From Chthonomonas sp. (GTDB taxonomy: Bacteria; Armatimonadota; Fimbriimonadia; Fimbriimonadales; Fimbriimonadaceae), in NCBI GenBank assembly GCA_016788425.1, contig JAEURQ010000004.1, forward strand, positions 434,001 through 498,000: a stretch of 64,000 nucleotides of DNA, read 5' to 3'. Position numbers and translations under genes: made by a program. The notes below the pieces were generated by a model. That model had not been told where the DNA came from and searched no databases. It worked only from the letters and a program-made list of their open reading frames with translations. Within the stretch, counting starts at the first letter, position 1. Each line of letters begins with the position of its first letter. Below are positions 34,040 through 42,339 of the stretch, in pieces.

Positions 34040-34570
34040 GTGAAAACGATTCGGCGCAAGGTCGAGGTCCGCAAACTCCACAAGTCAGCGATGGAGGGCA
34101 GCGAGAGCGGTGTGCAACTTTGCTTTTTGCTCCAGGATTGGGAGGACGCCTACAACGTGGGCGGCCTGTTTCGGGTCGCCGACGCCTGTGGCGCGGACGA
34201 GCTGATCATGACTGGACGCACGCCCTACCCACCGCATCCGCAGATCGGCGTGACGAGCCTGGGTCAGCATCGCCGGCTTCCCTGGCGCTACTTTGAAAGC
34301 CACGAAGAGGCGGCAAACCAGCTCATCGAAGAAGGCTGGACCCTAGTCGCGGTCGAGATCGCGACCGAAGCCGAAAACTATCGCACGTTCGACTATCCAG
34401 CGAAAACCTGCCTGGTGCTGGGCAACGAGGGCAAGGGCATTTACGGCACCGTCATGAAGAAGTGCGCGGCCAGCGTCTTCATCCCGATGGCGGGCAAGGG
34501 GCGCTCGCTGAACGTGCACGTGTCGGCAGCGATCATCGCGTTCGAAGCGCGACTCCGTGTAAAGGATTAG
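34040..34570 (+). CDS. TrmH/SpoU-family RNA 2'-O-methyltransferase
   Basis: The protein has 176 residues from the GTG at 34040. It is a SPOUT knot methyltransferase with motif 1 NVGGLFRVADACGADE, motif 2 LVLGNEGKGI and motif 3 IPMAGKGRSLNVHVSAAI. It uses SAM to methylate a ribose in tRNA or rRNA; the target is not clear. Starts at 34019 (TTG) or 34022 (GTG) are also open; GTG 34040 is preferred because GACAAT lies six bases upstream in the pattern seen for other genes here. Confidence 0.85.
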   Translation: MKTIRRKVEVRKLHKSAMEGSESGVQLCFLLQDWEDAYNVGGLFRVADACGADELIMTGRTPYPPHPQIGVTSLGQHRRLPWRYFESHEEAANQLIEEGWTLVAVEIATEAENYRTFDYPAKTCLVLGNEGKGIYGTVMKKCAASVFIPMAGKGRSLNVHVSAAIIAFEARLRVKD

Positions 34571-34613
34571 TTCCGGGTGCAACTGCGCGGCCAGATAACG
34601 TAATCTTGCGTTG

Positions 34614-36977
34614 ATGCGAACTCTCACTTGTCTCGCCCTCGCGCTGCTCGCGGCCGGGTCATTCGCCCAACCGGTTCCAAACGAACTGGAGCAGATGTGG
34701 AAGAGGGAAGGCGCCCTCAAATTCGACAACATGTATCCTCGCCGAAGCTACTTCGGCAAAATGGGCTCGCCCAACGGATTTAGCGCCGACGACCGCTACC
34801 TGGCGTACCTTTGGAATCCGTACGATGTGCGGGGCAACGACCTCTGGCTCTTCGACACGGTGACCAAAACCAGCAAGCGGTTGACCAGCATCGAGATGAT
34901 GGCCAAGTTCGATCGCGACGCCAAGCTCGCGATTGATTTCTACAAAAAGGACGATGAGCGGCTGGCCAAGTGGGCGACCCTGAGCGATGCCGAGTGGCGC
35001 GCCGAACGACAGAAGTTCAAAGAAGAGCAGGAAAAGAAAACCAAGCCCGACCCCAGCTACGCGGGCATCAGCCAAGTTGCTTGGGCCAACAAGACCAACG
35101 AGTTCTTGATGGTCTTTAAGGGCGACATTTGGCGCTGGAAGCTCGGCGCAGACATGCCAACCCGTATCACGCAGACCCGCGGCATGGAGATGCGCGTGGA
35201 GTATTTGCCGGACGATTCGGGCTTTATCTTCATGCGGGGCAACGACGTGTTCCGCATCAAGTTTGGCCGCATCGGCGAAACGCAAATCAATCCGCCGGTG
35301 CCCGCCGGCGCGACGATGACCGGCTTCTCGATCTCGCCCGACGGTACGCAGGCGTTGGTGACCACCGACCGCGACCTCGCGCCGGATCGCCAAGTGGACT
35401 GGATTGTCTATCGCGACCGCTTTGCCCAAGCCCGCAAAACGACCCGCTCGGTGAGCGATGACAAGTTCAACAGCGAAACCGTGTTCTATCTCTTTGACAT
35501 CACCGACGAAGGGCTGAGCCGGGTGGACGACGAGATTAAGCCGTACGAAATCTACAAGTGGGGCGGCGGGGAAGAGTGGGAGTACGTTTCGCTCGCGCAG
35601 AACCCGTGGTCGCCGGATGGCGCGAACTTCGTGTTCGCCACGTTTAAGCGCGACAAAAAGGAATTCAAGGTTCGCGAAGCCGACCTCAAGCGCAAGAAAG
35701 TGCGCGTGGTTTACGAAGGAACCAGCAACGGTGAGCACCAAACGCCGATGTACTCGCAGCCGTTCTACAGCGGCGACGGCAAGGACATTATCGTGATGCT
35801 CGACAAGAGCGGCTGGCGACAAGTCCACGTGCTGGAGCGCGTCCGCGGCGCGGAGCGCGCGCTGACGACGGGCAACTTCGAGACGCAGCCGCTCACCCTG
35901 AGCGCCGACAAAAAGGCAATCATCGTACAGTCCAGCAAAGAGAGTCTCGCCCGCCGCGATATCTATCGCATAGAGTTAGCCGACGGAAAATGGACGCGCC
36001 TGAGCAAGCAAGATGGCGAGTTCAGCCCGCCCATCATCAGCCGAAAATCGGACAAAGCGGCCGGCATGTTCCAATCGTGGACAAGCATGCGAGAGCTGAA
36101 CTACCTCGGCGACGGCCAGCAAGTGCCGATCACCGCCAGCAACAAGAAGGAAGAATTCAGCAAGAACTTGGTGCTGAAACCCGAGTTGTTTAAGTTCAAA
36201 AATCGGCACGGTCAGGAGATCAGCGGGTTTATGTTCCTGCCTCCGGCCATGGAGCGCACCCCGGTCAAGCGCCCGCTGTTCATTTACGTGTACGGCGGCC
36301 CGCTGGGCGATTCGAACACCGTTTCGGATGGCAACTTCGGGAGCAGCGAGTTCATGTTCAATCAATATCTGGCGGCGAACCTGGGCTACATCACCTGCGC
36401 GATTGACCCGCGCGGCACCACCGGCTACAGCGCCGAACATGGCCGCGCCAACTTCGAGAATCCCGGCACCGCTCAAACCGAGGACCTCGTAGATTGCGTT
36501 AAGTTCATGCAGTCGAAGTACAACGTGGACTCCACACGCGTGGGGTTGACCGGATGGAGCTTTGGCGGCTACCAAACTCAGCACGCCATGTATAACGCGC
36601 CCGACGTGTTTACGCTCGGCATTGCCGGAGCGGGGCCAACCGAGTGGCAAAACTACAACACGTGGTACACGGGCGGCGTCATTGGCAACACCCCCAATGC
36701 CGACGGCAACTATCTGGACAAGTTCTCGCTGACGAACATGGCGAAAAACCTCAAGAGCCCGCTGATGCTGCTCCACGGCATCGAGGACACGAACGTGCTG
36801 TTCCAAGACACGGTCAAGGTCTATCGCCGACTGTTGCAAGCGGGCAAGGGGCCGCTTGTGGAGCTTTCGCTCGACCCGACCGGCGCCCATGGAATGGGCG
36901 GCGACATGGACACGCGCGACCGCCACATGATCTATCTGAGCTTCCTGCTCCGTCGCTGGGGTTGGGTTCAGGGCTAA
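34614..36977 (+). CDS. Secreted S9 prolyl oligopeptidase-family peptidase (DPP IV-like)
   Basis: The protein has 787 residues with a signal peptide (to about residue 19). Residues to about 520 form a beta-propeller (DPPIV N-terminal domain), followed by an alpha/beta hydrolase domain with catalytic Ser649 in GWSFGG, Asp725 in GIEDTNVLF and His759 in GAHGMGG. It probably removes dipeptides or cleaves oligopeptides outside the cytoplasm. TAATCT ends seven bases before the ATG and there is no Shine-Dalgarno. It converges on the Xer gene four bases away. Confidence 0.92.
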   Translation: MRTLTCLALALLAAGSFAQPVPNELEQMWKREGALKFDNMYPRRSYFGKMGSPNGFSADDRYLAYLWNPYDVRGNDLWLFDTVTKTSKRLTSIEMMAKFDRDAKLAIDFYKKDDERLAKWATLSDAEWRAERQKFKEEQEKKTKPDPSYAGISQVAWANKTNEFLMVFKGDIWRWKLGADMPTRITQTRGMEMRVEYLPDDSGFIFMRGNDVFRIKFGRIGETQINPPVPAGATMTGFSISPDGTQALVTTDRDLAPDRQVDWIVYRDRFAQARKTTRSVSDDKFNSETVFYLFDITDEGLSRVDDEIKPYEIYKWGGGEEWEYVSLAQNPWSPDGANFVFATFKRDKKEFKVREADLKRKKVRVVYEGTSNGEHQTPMYSQPFYSGDGKDIIVMLDKSGWRQVHVLERVRGAERALTTGNFETQPLTLSADKKAIIVQSSKESLARRDIYRIELADGKWTRLSKQDGEFSPPIISRKSDKAAGMFQSWTSMRELNYLGDGQQVPITASNKKEEFSKNLVLKPELFKFKNRHGQEISGFMFLPPAMERTPVKRPLFIYVYGGPLGDSNTVSDGNFGSSEFMFNQYLAANLGYITCAIDPRGTTGYSAEHGRANFENPGTAQTEDLVDCVKFMQSKYNVDSTRVGLTGWSFGGYQTQHAMYNAPDVFTLGIAGAGPTEWQNYNTWYTGGVIGNTPNADGNYLDKFSLTNMAKNLKSPLMLLHGIEDTNVLFQDTVKVYRRLLQAGKGPLVELSLDPTGAHGMGGDMDTRDRHMIYLSFLLRRWGWVQG

Positions 36978-36981
36978 TCGG

Positions 36982-37884
36982 CTACTTGCGGGGGTGGGCG
37001 CGGCGATAGCGCGCGGCCACCTCCGCATTGTCCAACTGAGTGTAGACCTGGGTCGTGGCGATACTCGCGTGGCCCAAAAGCTCCTGCAAGGCGCGCAGGT
37101 CCGCGCCACCCTTGAGCAAGTGCACCGCGTACGTGTGGCGCAGCTGGTGCGGATGGACATTCGGTAGCCCGGCCAGTTTGCTCGCCGCCTGCAGCATCAA
37201 ATACACCGTCGTGCGACGCATCGCGAGCCCCCGATTCGAAAGGATTAGCAGCTCGCTCGGTGAGCGTTCTAGGGTGCCGCGCGCCCCTCGGACGTAGTGG
37301 TCAATCCAGTCCATGGTCACGCCTGGCACGGGCACCCAGCGGTGCTTGCCGCGCTTGCCCACCACATGGATCGCCAAGTTTTCGCGGCTAATGTCGGCCA
37401 GTCGCAGGCCGACCGCCTCGCTGACCCGCAGTCCGCCGCCGTAGATTAGCTCCATCAGCGTACGGTCGCGCACTCCATCGGCGGTGGTCAGGTCAGGAAC
37501 CGCCATAATGCGCGCGAGGTCCTCGATGCTGAGTGCCTGCGGCGCGATCTTCGCCTTGCGCGCGGAGGGCAAATCGGGGAAGCTAAAGTCGCCCAGCCGC
37601 CCTTGTCGCTTGAGCGACTTCACCAGCGAGCGCACCGCGCTCAGCCGTCGCTGCCGCGTGGCGATGGCGAGTTCGCCCAGCGATGCCTGATAATCCAGCA
37701 ACAGCGGCGCGGAGATTTCGTCCCAGCGCGCCATGCCGCGCGCGTCGAAAAAGGCCAGCGCCTGAACCAGGTCGTTGCGGTAGGCCGCCACGGTGTGCGG
37801 GCTCGCGCCGCGGTCGTGCTGCATCTCGTCGAGAAAATCCTCGACGTCGTTTTCCATTCCCGGAGCGACGCTATTTTCGCTCAT
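36982..37884 (-). CDS. Tyrosine recombinase XerC/XerD-like
   Basis: The protein has 300 residues with the full catalytic set: Arg in YGGGLRVSEAVGL, Lys in GKRGKHRWVP, His-x-x-Arg in HPHQLRHTYA, His in LLGHASIATT and nucleophile Tyr in QVYTQ. An N-terminal SAM-like core-binding domain is complete. Length and conservation fit the housekeeping dimer-resolution recombinases and not a phage integrase. ATG at 37884 is chosen; ATG 37857 would avoid a 14-base overlap with the upstream glycosyltransferase gene. Confidence 0.9.
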   Translation of the reverse strand: MSENSVAPGMENDVEDFLDEMQHDRGASPHTVAAYRNDLVQALAFFDARGMARWDEISAPLLLDYQASLGELAIATRQRRLSAVRSLVKSLKRQGRLGDFSFPDLPSARKAKIAPQALSIEDLARIMAVPDLTTADGVRDRTLMELIYGGGLRVSEAVGLRLADISRENLAIHVVGKRGKHRWVPVPGVTMDWIDHYVRGARGTLERSPSELLILSNRGLAMRRTTVYLMLQAASKLAGLPNVHPHQLRHTYAVHLLKGGADLRALQELLGHASIATTQVYTQLDNAEVAARYRRAHPRK

Positions 37885-39487
37885 ACACAAAGAGGACGGG
37901 TCGCACGTACATCATGTCGTGGGTTGTCGTTCCGCCGAACCCAAAAGTTTGGACGAGCTTGTAGCCTTGCTCCAACTGCTTGGCAAACGCCTGGTAGCGA
38001 TCCTGCTGGAGCTGGAATCCATCCACCTTTTGCTGCTCCAACCTGCCCAGATCGTACTGCTCGAAGCTGGAAAACACGATGTACTTGGGCTTGGTCTCGA
38101 TCACCGATGGGTCCCAATCGTAGCGCTCGGCCCAGGCGGTGGTGCCGCGAGTCACGGCGGGATCCTTTGCGCCGAGCATCCACTGCTCGCCGCCGCGCAT
38201 AAACAGCGGCCGGCTCGCTTGGATCTCCGGGTAGAGCGTGGGCGAATAAAACCAGGGATCGCTGACCAGGCCCACGGTTTCGCCTTTGGTGCGCTCTTTG
38301 AGCCAAGCGCCGGCCTGGTCGCGCACATCTTCGCCGGCCATCCACGCCGAGAACTTCACCGAGGCGGCGAGACCGCCTCCGCCAAAGCCGCCGATGCTAA
38401 ACATTGCGAACCCGATAAGCAGCCGCGCTTGCGCCGAGCGGACGCGCTCGCACTCCGCCACGAGCCAGCCCAAGCCGAGGGCCAGCACAGGGATGATGGG
38501 GAAGACGTACCGCAAAAAGGCGACCTGGGCGCGGCCAATCAGCAAATAGTAAACCGCCGCGAACACGAGGCCCGGCAACATCCAGCGCAAGGTTTCATCC
38601 CGACGCATCCGCCACGCGATGAAGCCGCACGCGGCCACGCTGATGATGAGCGAGAGACCCCCGAACGCCTCCAACAAATTGCCGAGATGCGAGATAAACC
38701 CAATCGGTCGCCCCGCGAACACGAGGCCGTGCCCTTCGGCGACGTGGTTGATTTCGTACATCAGGTCTTTGCGGAACTGCGAGGGATTCAGCAGCACGCC
38801 GGGCGTGCCGATGAGGAAGCCCGCGATGCATGCGCCAAACGCGGCCAACCCGAGCCGCAGCCGATTCGCCAACCCGCTAACCCCGATGGCCACAAAAACG
38901 GCCAACAGAACGATGATAAAGTTGTACTTTGTGCCTCCGGCGAGGCCGCTCGCCAGCCCGGCCAGACTCACCATGAGCATGGGTTTGGTGTTCTCCTCGC
39001 CGATACGATCGGCCAAGTAAAGGGCAAGAACCACCAAGAAAGTTGCAAACACGTCCACCGTCATGAACCGCGAGTGGACGACAAGCCCCGGCGCAAACGC
39101 CACCGCCAGCCCGCCGATCACCGCCCCCACCTTGCTTGTCCGTTTCGCGAGAATCAGGAACACCAGCAGGGCGATTCCCGACCCCGCCACCACGTTGATG
39201 AGACGGCCGCGCATGAGGTCATCGCGATACGCGTCGGTGCCTGGCGCGAACTCGCCGCCCGTGCTAATCAGCCGCGAAAGCGATAGGTAAAGCGTGCCGT
39301 AATTGTAGAATCCTGGCTCAAAATCGCCGCCCAGCGGATTCACTTGCTTGCTCACCATCAGCACAATCGGCTCGTCGGGATGCAGGCTTTCGACGCGCTG
39401 GCTATTCGGCAAACCCCAGCCCAATCCGAAGAGCCGTAGCAGCAACGCAACGGCAAAGATGAGGACGGCAAGCCAGCGGCGGGACAT
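37871..39487 (-). CDS. GT39/ArnT-like membrane glycosyltransferase
   Basis: The protein has 538 residues with about ten membrane helices. Near the N-terminus, ESLHPDEPIV carries the catalytic-type Asp in the first external loop of GT-C enzymes, and FMTVDVFATF is a second family motif. A C-terminal extramembrane domain of about 130 residues follows. It should transfer a sugar from a polyprenyl-phosphate donor to protein or lipid outside the membrane. GGAAGG precedes the ATG. Confidence 0.82.
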   Translation of the reverse strand: MSRRWLAVLIFAVALLLRLFGLGWGLPNSQRVESLHPDEPIVLMVSKQVNPLGGDFEPGFYNYGTLYLSLSRLISTGGEFAPGTDAYRDDLMRGRLINVVAGSGIALLVFLILAKRTSKVGAVIGGLAVAFAPGLVVHSRFMTVDVFATFLVVLALYLADRIGEENTKPMLMVSLAGLASGLAGGTKYNFIIVLLAVFVAIGVSGLANRLRLGLAAFGACIAGFLIGTPGVLLNPSQFRKDLMYEINHVAEGHGLVFAGRPIGFISHLGNLLEAFGGLSLIISVAACGFIAWRMRRDETLRWMLPGLVFAAVYYLLIGRAQVAFLRYVFPIIPVLALGLGWLVAECERVRSAQARLLIGFAMFSIGGFGGGGLAASVKFSAWMAGEDVRDQAGAWLKERTKGETVGLVSDPWFYSPTLYPEIQASRPLFMRGGEQWMLGAKDPAVTRGTTAWAERYDWDPSVIETKPKYIVFSSFEQYDLGRLEQQKVDGFQLQQDRYQAFAKQLEQGYKLVQTFGFGGTTTHDMMYVRPVLFVYERK

Positions 39488-39504
39488 ATGCCTTCCATTG
39501 TGGC

Positions 39505-39531
39505 GAAAAAAGGCCCCGCCAATGGCGGGGC
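39505..39531 (-). terminator. Rho-independent terminator, decayed fasciclin copy
   Basis: A GCCCCGCC/GGCGGGGC stem with an AAT/ATT loop is followed on the minus strand by six T. It belongs to the decayed copy of the fasciclin 3' end immediately upstream on that strand. Confidence 0.8.
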
Positions 39532-39553
39532 TGAGTGAGAAGGACCGAAGTCG

Positions 39554-39596
39554 TTACTTCATCGGCGGCATCAGCACCTGGTCTTGACCACGTGGT
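39554..39596 (-). pseudogene. Decayed 3' end of a second fasciclin gene
   Basis: On the minus strand this stretch encodes QDQVLMPPMK and a stop. It aligns with the last residues of the intact fasciclin gene ([12 protein letters not shown] and stop), and the bases after the stop are also similar, leading in both cases to a GCCCCGC-stem terminator. No start codon or fasciclin body remains. It looks like the remnant of a tandem duplication that lost its 5' part. Confidence 0.6.
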
Positions 39597-39617
39597 AAGC
39601 CCAGGTTCCGTAAGCAA

Positions 39618-39640
39618 AAATTGCCCCGCCGAAGCGGGGC
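39618..39640 (-). terminator. Rho-independent terminator of the fasciclin gene
   Basis: A GCCCCGC/GCGGGGC stem with a short loop is followed on the minus strand by AA and five T. It lies about 29 bases after the fasciclin stop. Confidence 0.8.
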
Positions 39641-39668
39641 TTTAGGGGAGAGAGTAGACGAAGTTGTC

Positions 39669-40199
39669 TTACTTCAACAGGCCAGGCGGCAGCAGCACCG
39701 AGTCGATGACGTGGATCGTGCCGTTCGAGGTCGTGATGTCCGTCTTCACCACCTTGGTGTTCTTGTTGAGGAACACGTTGCCGTGCTTCACGGCAATCGC
39801 CACCGCCTTGCCTTGGACCGTGTTGGCGCTCTTCAACTTGACCACGTCCTTGGCCATCACGTTGCCCGCCACCACGTGGTAGGTCAGCACTTGCTTCAGC
39901 AAGTTCTTGTCCTTGCCGAGCTTATCCAGAATGTGCTTCGGCACCTTGGCGAAGGCGGCGTCGGTCGGAGCGAACACGGTGAAGGGGCCATCGCCCTTGA
40001 GCACATCCACCAGACCGGCGGCCTTGACCAGCTTGACCAAGGTCTTAAACGAGCCCGCTTCGACGGCGGTGTCCACGATGTCCTTGGATTCCATCGGCGC
40101 GGCCATGGACGCCTTGGCTTCGCACTCTTGCTTCGCAAAAACGGGAAGTGCCGAACCAATAACGACGAGAGAGAGAGTGAGAGCGATCAATTTTTTCAT
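39669..40199 (-). CDS. Secreted fasciclin (FAS1) domain protein
   Basis: The protein has 176 residues with a signal peptide (to about residue 22). One FAS1 domain follows with the H1 box [15 protein letters not shown], the YHVVAGNV segment and the H2 box [16 protein letters not shown]1 domains mediate adhesion between cells or to matrix. A GC-rich hairpin (GGCCCCGCGGGGCC type) lies about ten bases before the ATG on the minus strand. The ribosome binding site is not clear. Confidence 0.93.
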   Translation of the reverse strand: MKKLIALTLSLVVIGSALPVFAKQECEAKASMAAPMESKDIVDTAVEAGSFKTLVKLVKAAGLVDVLKGDGPFTVFAPTDAAFAKVPKHILDKLGKDKNLLKQVLTYHVVAGNVMAKDVVKLKSANTVQGKAVAIAVKHGNVFLNKNTKVVKTDITTSNGTIHVIDSVLLPPGLLK

Positions 40200-40320
40200 C
40201 TGGTTTTCAATCCGGCCCCGCGGGGCCTCACCACTATCTACAACCGTAGCGCAGGAAATATTGCTAGAAAATGATGAAACTTCACGGACATATTATTCGG
40301 TACAAACATGTTCCGCACAA

Positions 40321-40352
40321 AACGATGCGAGGGCGATGATTCGCCCTCGCAT
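40321..40352 (-). terminator. Rho-independent terminator of the GlmL/MutL gene
   Basis: A 12-bp stem ATGCGAGGGCGA/TCGCCCTCGCAT with a TGAT/ATCA loop (40325-40352) is followed on the minus strand by CGTTTTG. It lies about 22 bases after the gene's stop. Confidence 0.8.
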
Positions 40353-40373
40353 TTCGTTGTTTGTCAAGTTGCC

Positions 40374-42230
40374 TTAGTGCGGCAACGGCAGGCCCATGGC
40401 GGCGAGATACTCGCGATTGCGAGCGACTTGCGCCGTGCCCGAGAGCAGGTTGAGCGGACGACCGCGGGTGTCGATCATCAGGCCGACGGTGCCGCCTTCC
40501 ACCATCATCGTGCGCGGCTTGCCCTTGCCAGCGCCGACATCCAGATTCTTGTGCGGCGTAATCGTGATGTTCTTGGTTTCGCCGCGACCGAGCGGCAATA
40601 CCAAAATCTTGCCGACTTCGACCTTCGCGTCGAGTTCGCCCGACACTGTTACCGCCACGCCGCTGACGCCCTTGAGTTCGCCAACGGGGCTGATGCAGTG
40701 ACCGCACTTGATAATGCAGTCGTACTCAAACACCTGCTTGGCGGCCACATAGAGGTGCTCGCTGAGCACGCCCAGGTGCGGCATCATGAAGATCGAGTCC
40801 ACCGTGAGCATAGTCACGCCCTCCGGTTCGTAGGCGTCCATCATCATCAGCGCCGATTGAGCGCGCTCCGGAGCGTGCGAAAGCACGCCGCCCGAACCGA
40901 TGATCATGTCCAGCTTCATCATCTTGATGAGGGTTTCGCCGCTCGCGGCTTGGTCGAACATCTGGCCGACGTCGCGCTGTTGCTGCACCCCGGTGAGGGT
41001 TCGCGCCAACGACTTGTGGTGGTAAAACGCCAGGCGCAGCGCCTCGCGGGCCACGGCTTGCTCAATCAGCAAATCTTCGTACGAGTGCGGAATCGTCGTC
41101 GGACGAATCATCTTGTTGCGAAGGCGGTTGCGCACTTCAGCCGGGTCGATTTCGAACGGCAGCCAGCGAGCGATGTTTTCGATTCCGGCTTCCTTGAGCA
41201 CGTTACACACCGAGTAGCTCATGCCGAGGTTGGCCGAAACCGTGCGGTTGTAAATCGGCTCGCCGCTGGGGTCGCGGAACACCGAGAACACGTCGGTGGT
41301 CGCGCCACCGATGTCAACGCCGAGAACGTTCAGGTTTTCCTGAACCGCATATTCCTTCAAAAGTTTGCCCACCGCGTTTGGCGTGGCCATGACTTCCTCG
41401 CTCGCCCACTCCAGCAGCTTGCTGTAACCGGGCGCTTGCTGCATGACGTGCTCCAGGAACAATTCGTGAATCTCGTCGCGGGCCGGGTCGAGGTTTTCGG
41501 TATCCAGCGTCGGCCGCAGGTTCGGCACGGCGTGCATCGCAATGGTCTCGCCAAGAACTTCGGTCACCGGCTCGGAAGCTTCGTTGTTCCCCGCGTAGAT
41601 GACGGGCAGCTTCATATCGCCGAAGCGGGGCTTGGGGTCGGCGCGGCGAATGACTTCGGCCATTTCAATAAGGTGGCTCTTGGTGCCGCCATCGGTGCCG
41701 CCCGACATGAGAATAATGTCCGGGCGCAGTTGACGCAGGCGCTCGACCTTTTGATAATCCTTGCGGCCATCGTCAACGGCGAGCGAATCCATGAGGATCG
41801 CGCCCGCACCGAGTGCGGCGCGCGCGGCGCTTTCAACGCTCATGGCCTTGACGACGCCGGCAACCATCATCTGCAGACCGCCGCCCGCAGACGAGGTGGA
41901 AACGTACATGTCGGCCCCTTCGAGCGGCGACTTGCGAGTTTGCTCGGCCTTGCCATCCTTATAGATGCGCCACACCTGGTCACCGTTGATGAGCTGGCGA
42001 CGACCGACCTCGTAGCCTTCCGGCATTTCGGTTTCGGTCAATTCTTCCAGTTCGGTCATGGCGTTGAGCACGCCGACCGTCACGTCTTCGAATGGTTTTT
42101 CAACCGTCGTGGGCGCTTCGCCCCGGGCAACGAGGCGATATTCGCCGTTGCCGTTCATTTCAATCAGGATGGCCTTGGTCGTTGTAGAACCGCAGTCCGT
42201 CGCGACGATGCGCCGAATGTCTTGAGACAT
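40374..42230 (-). CDS. GlmL/MutL-family protein (glutamate mutase-associated ATPase-like)
   Basis: The protein has 618 residues. It has the ASKHA-like nucleotide fold of the MutL/GlmL family: ATDCGSTTTKA at the N-terminus, LMSGGTDGGTKS, a second phosphate motif VDIGGATTDVFSVF and MIIGSGGVLSH. These proteins are usually encoded beside adenosylcobalamin-dependent glutamate mutase and are thought to protect or reactivate it, although this is not well proven. No mutase subunit is present here. The start at 42230 is supported by TATAAT six bases upstream; no Shine-Dalgarno is present. Confidence 0.85.
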   Translation of the reverse strand: MSQDIRRIVATDCGSTTTKAILIEMNGNGEYRLVARGEAPTTVEKPFEDVTVGVLNAMTELEELTETEMPEGYEVGRRQLINGDQVWRIYKDGKAEQTRKSPLEGADMYVSTSSAGGGLQMMVAGVVKAMSVESAARAALGAGAILMDSLAVDDGRKDYQKVERLRQLRPDIILMSGGTDGGTKSHLIEMAEVIRRADPKPRFGDMKLPVIYAGNNEASEPVTEVLGETIAMHAVPNLRPTLDTENLDPARDEIHELFLEHVMQQAPGYSKLLEWASEEVMATPNAVGKLLKEYAVQENLNVLGVDIGGATTDVFSVFRDPSGEPIYNRTVSANLGMSYSVCNVLKEAGIENIARWLPFEIDPAEVRNRLRNKMIRPTTIPHSYEDLLIEQAVAREALRLAFYHHKSLARTLTGVQQQRDVGQMFDQAASGETLIKMMKLDMIIGSGGVLSHAPERAQSALMMMDAYEPEGVTMLTVDSIFMMPHLGVLSEHLYVAAKQVFEYDCIIKCGHCISPVGELKGVSGVAVTVSGELDAKVEVGKILVLPLGRGETKNITITPHKNLDVGAGKGKPRTMMVEGGTVGLMIDTRGRPLNLLSGTAQVARNREYLAAMGLPLPH

Positions 42231-42236
42231 TTCGCG

Positions 42237-42242
42237 ATTATA
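42237..42242 (-). promoter_or_regulatory. Consensus -10 of a leaderless promoter
   Basis: TATAAT is followed by six bases and the ATG at 42230 on the minus strand. It is the clearest example of the leaderless pattern in this window. Confidence 0.65.
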
Positions 42243-42339
42243 GCCAATATCTCGGGTAAGCGCGTCCTTAACCAGTCGGAAGGCTTTTTTGAGCTTTACC
42301 GTGCAGAAAGTCAACAGAAGCGTTAATATCAGTGTCGAA

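Noticed and set aside
36982-37884. The Xer recombinase as the integrase of a mobile element
   Set aside because: It is in a housekeeping context, with normal composition, no flanking repeats and no tRNA or cargo beside it. It is also 24 kb from the SIR2/tRNA-Leu site.
40308-42326. A 672-codon open frame antisense to the GlmL/MutL gene
   Set aside because: The minus-strand frame has clear ATPase motifs, a consensus promoter and a terminator; the plus-strand frame has low-complexity composition.
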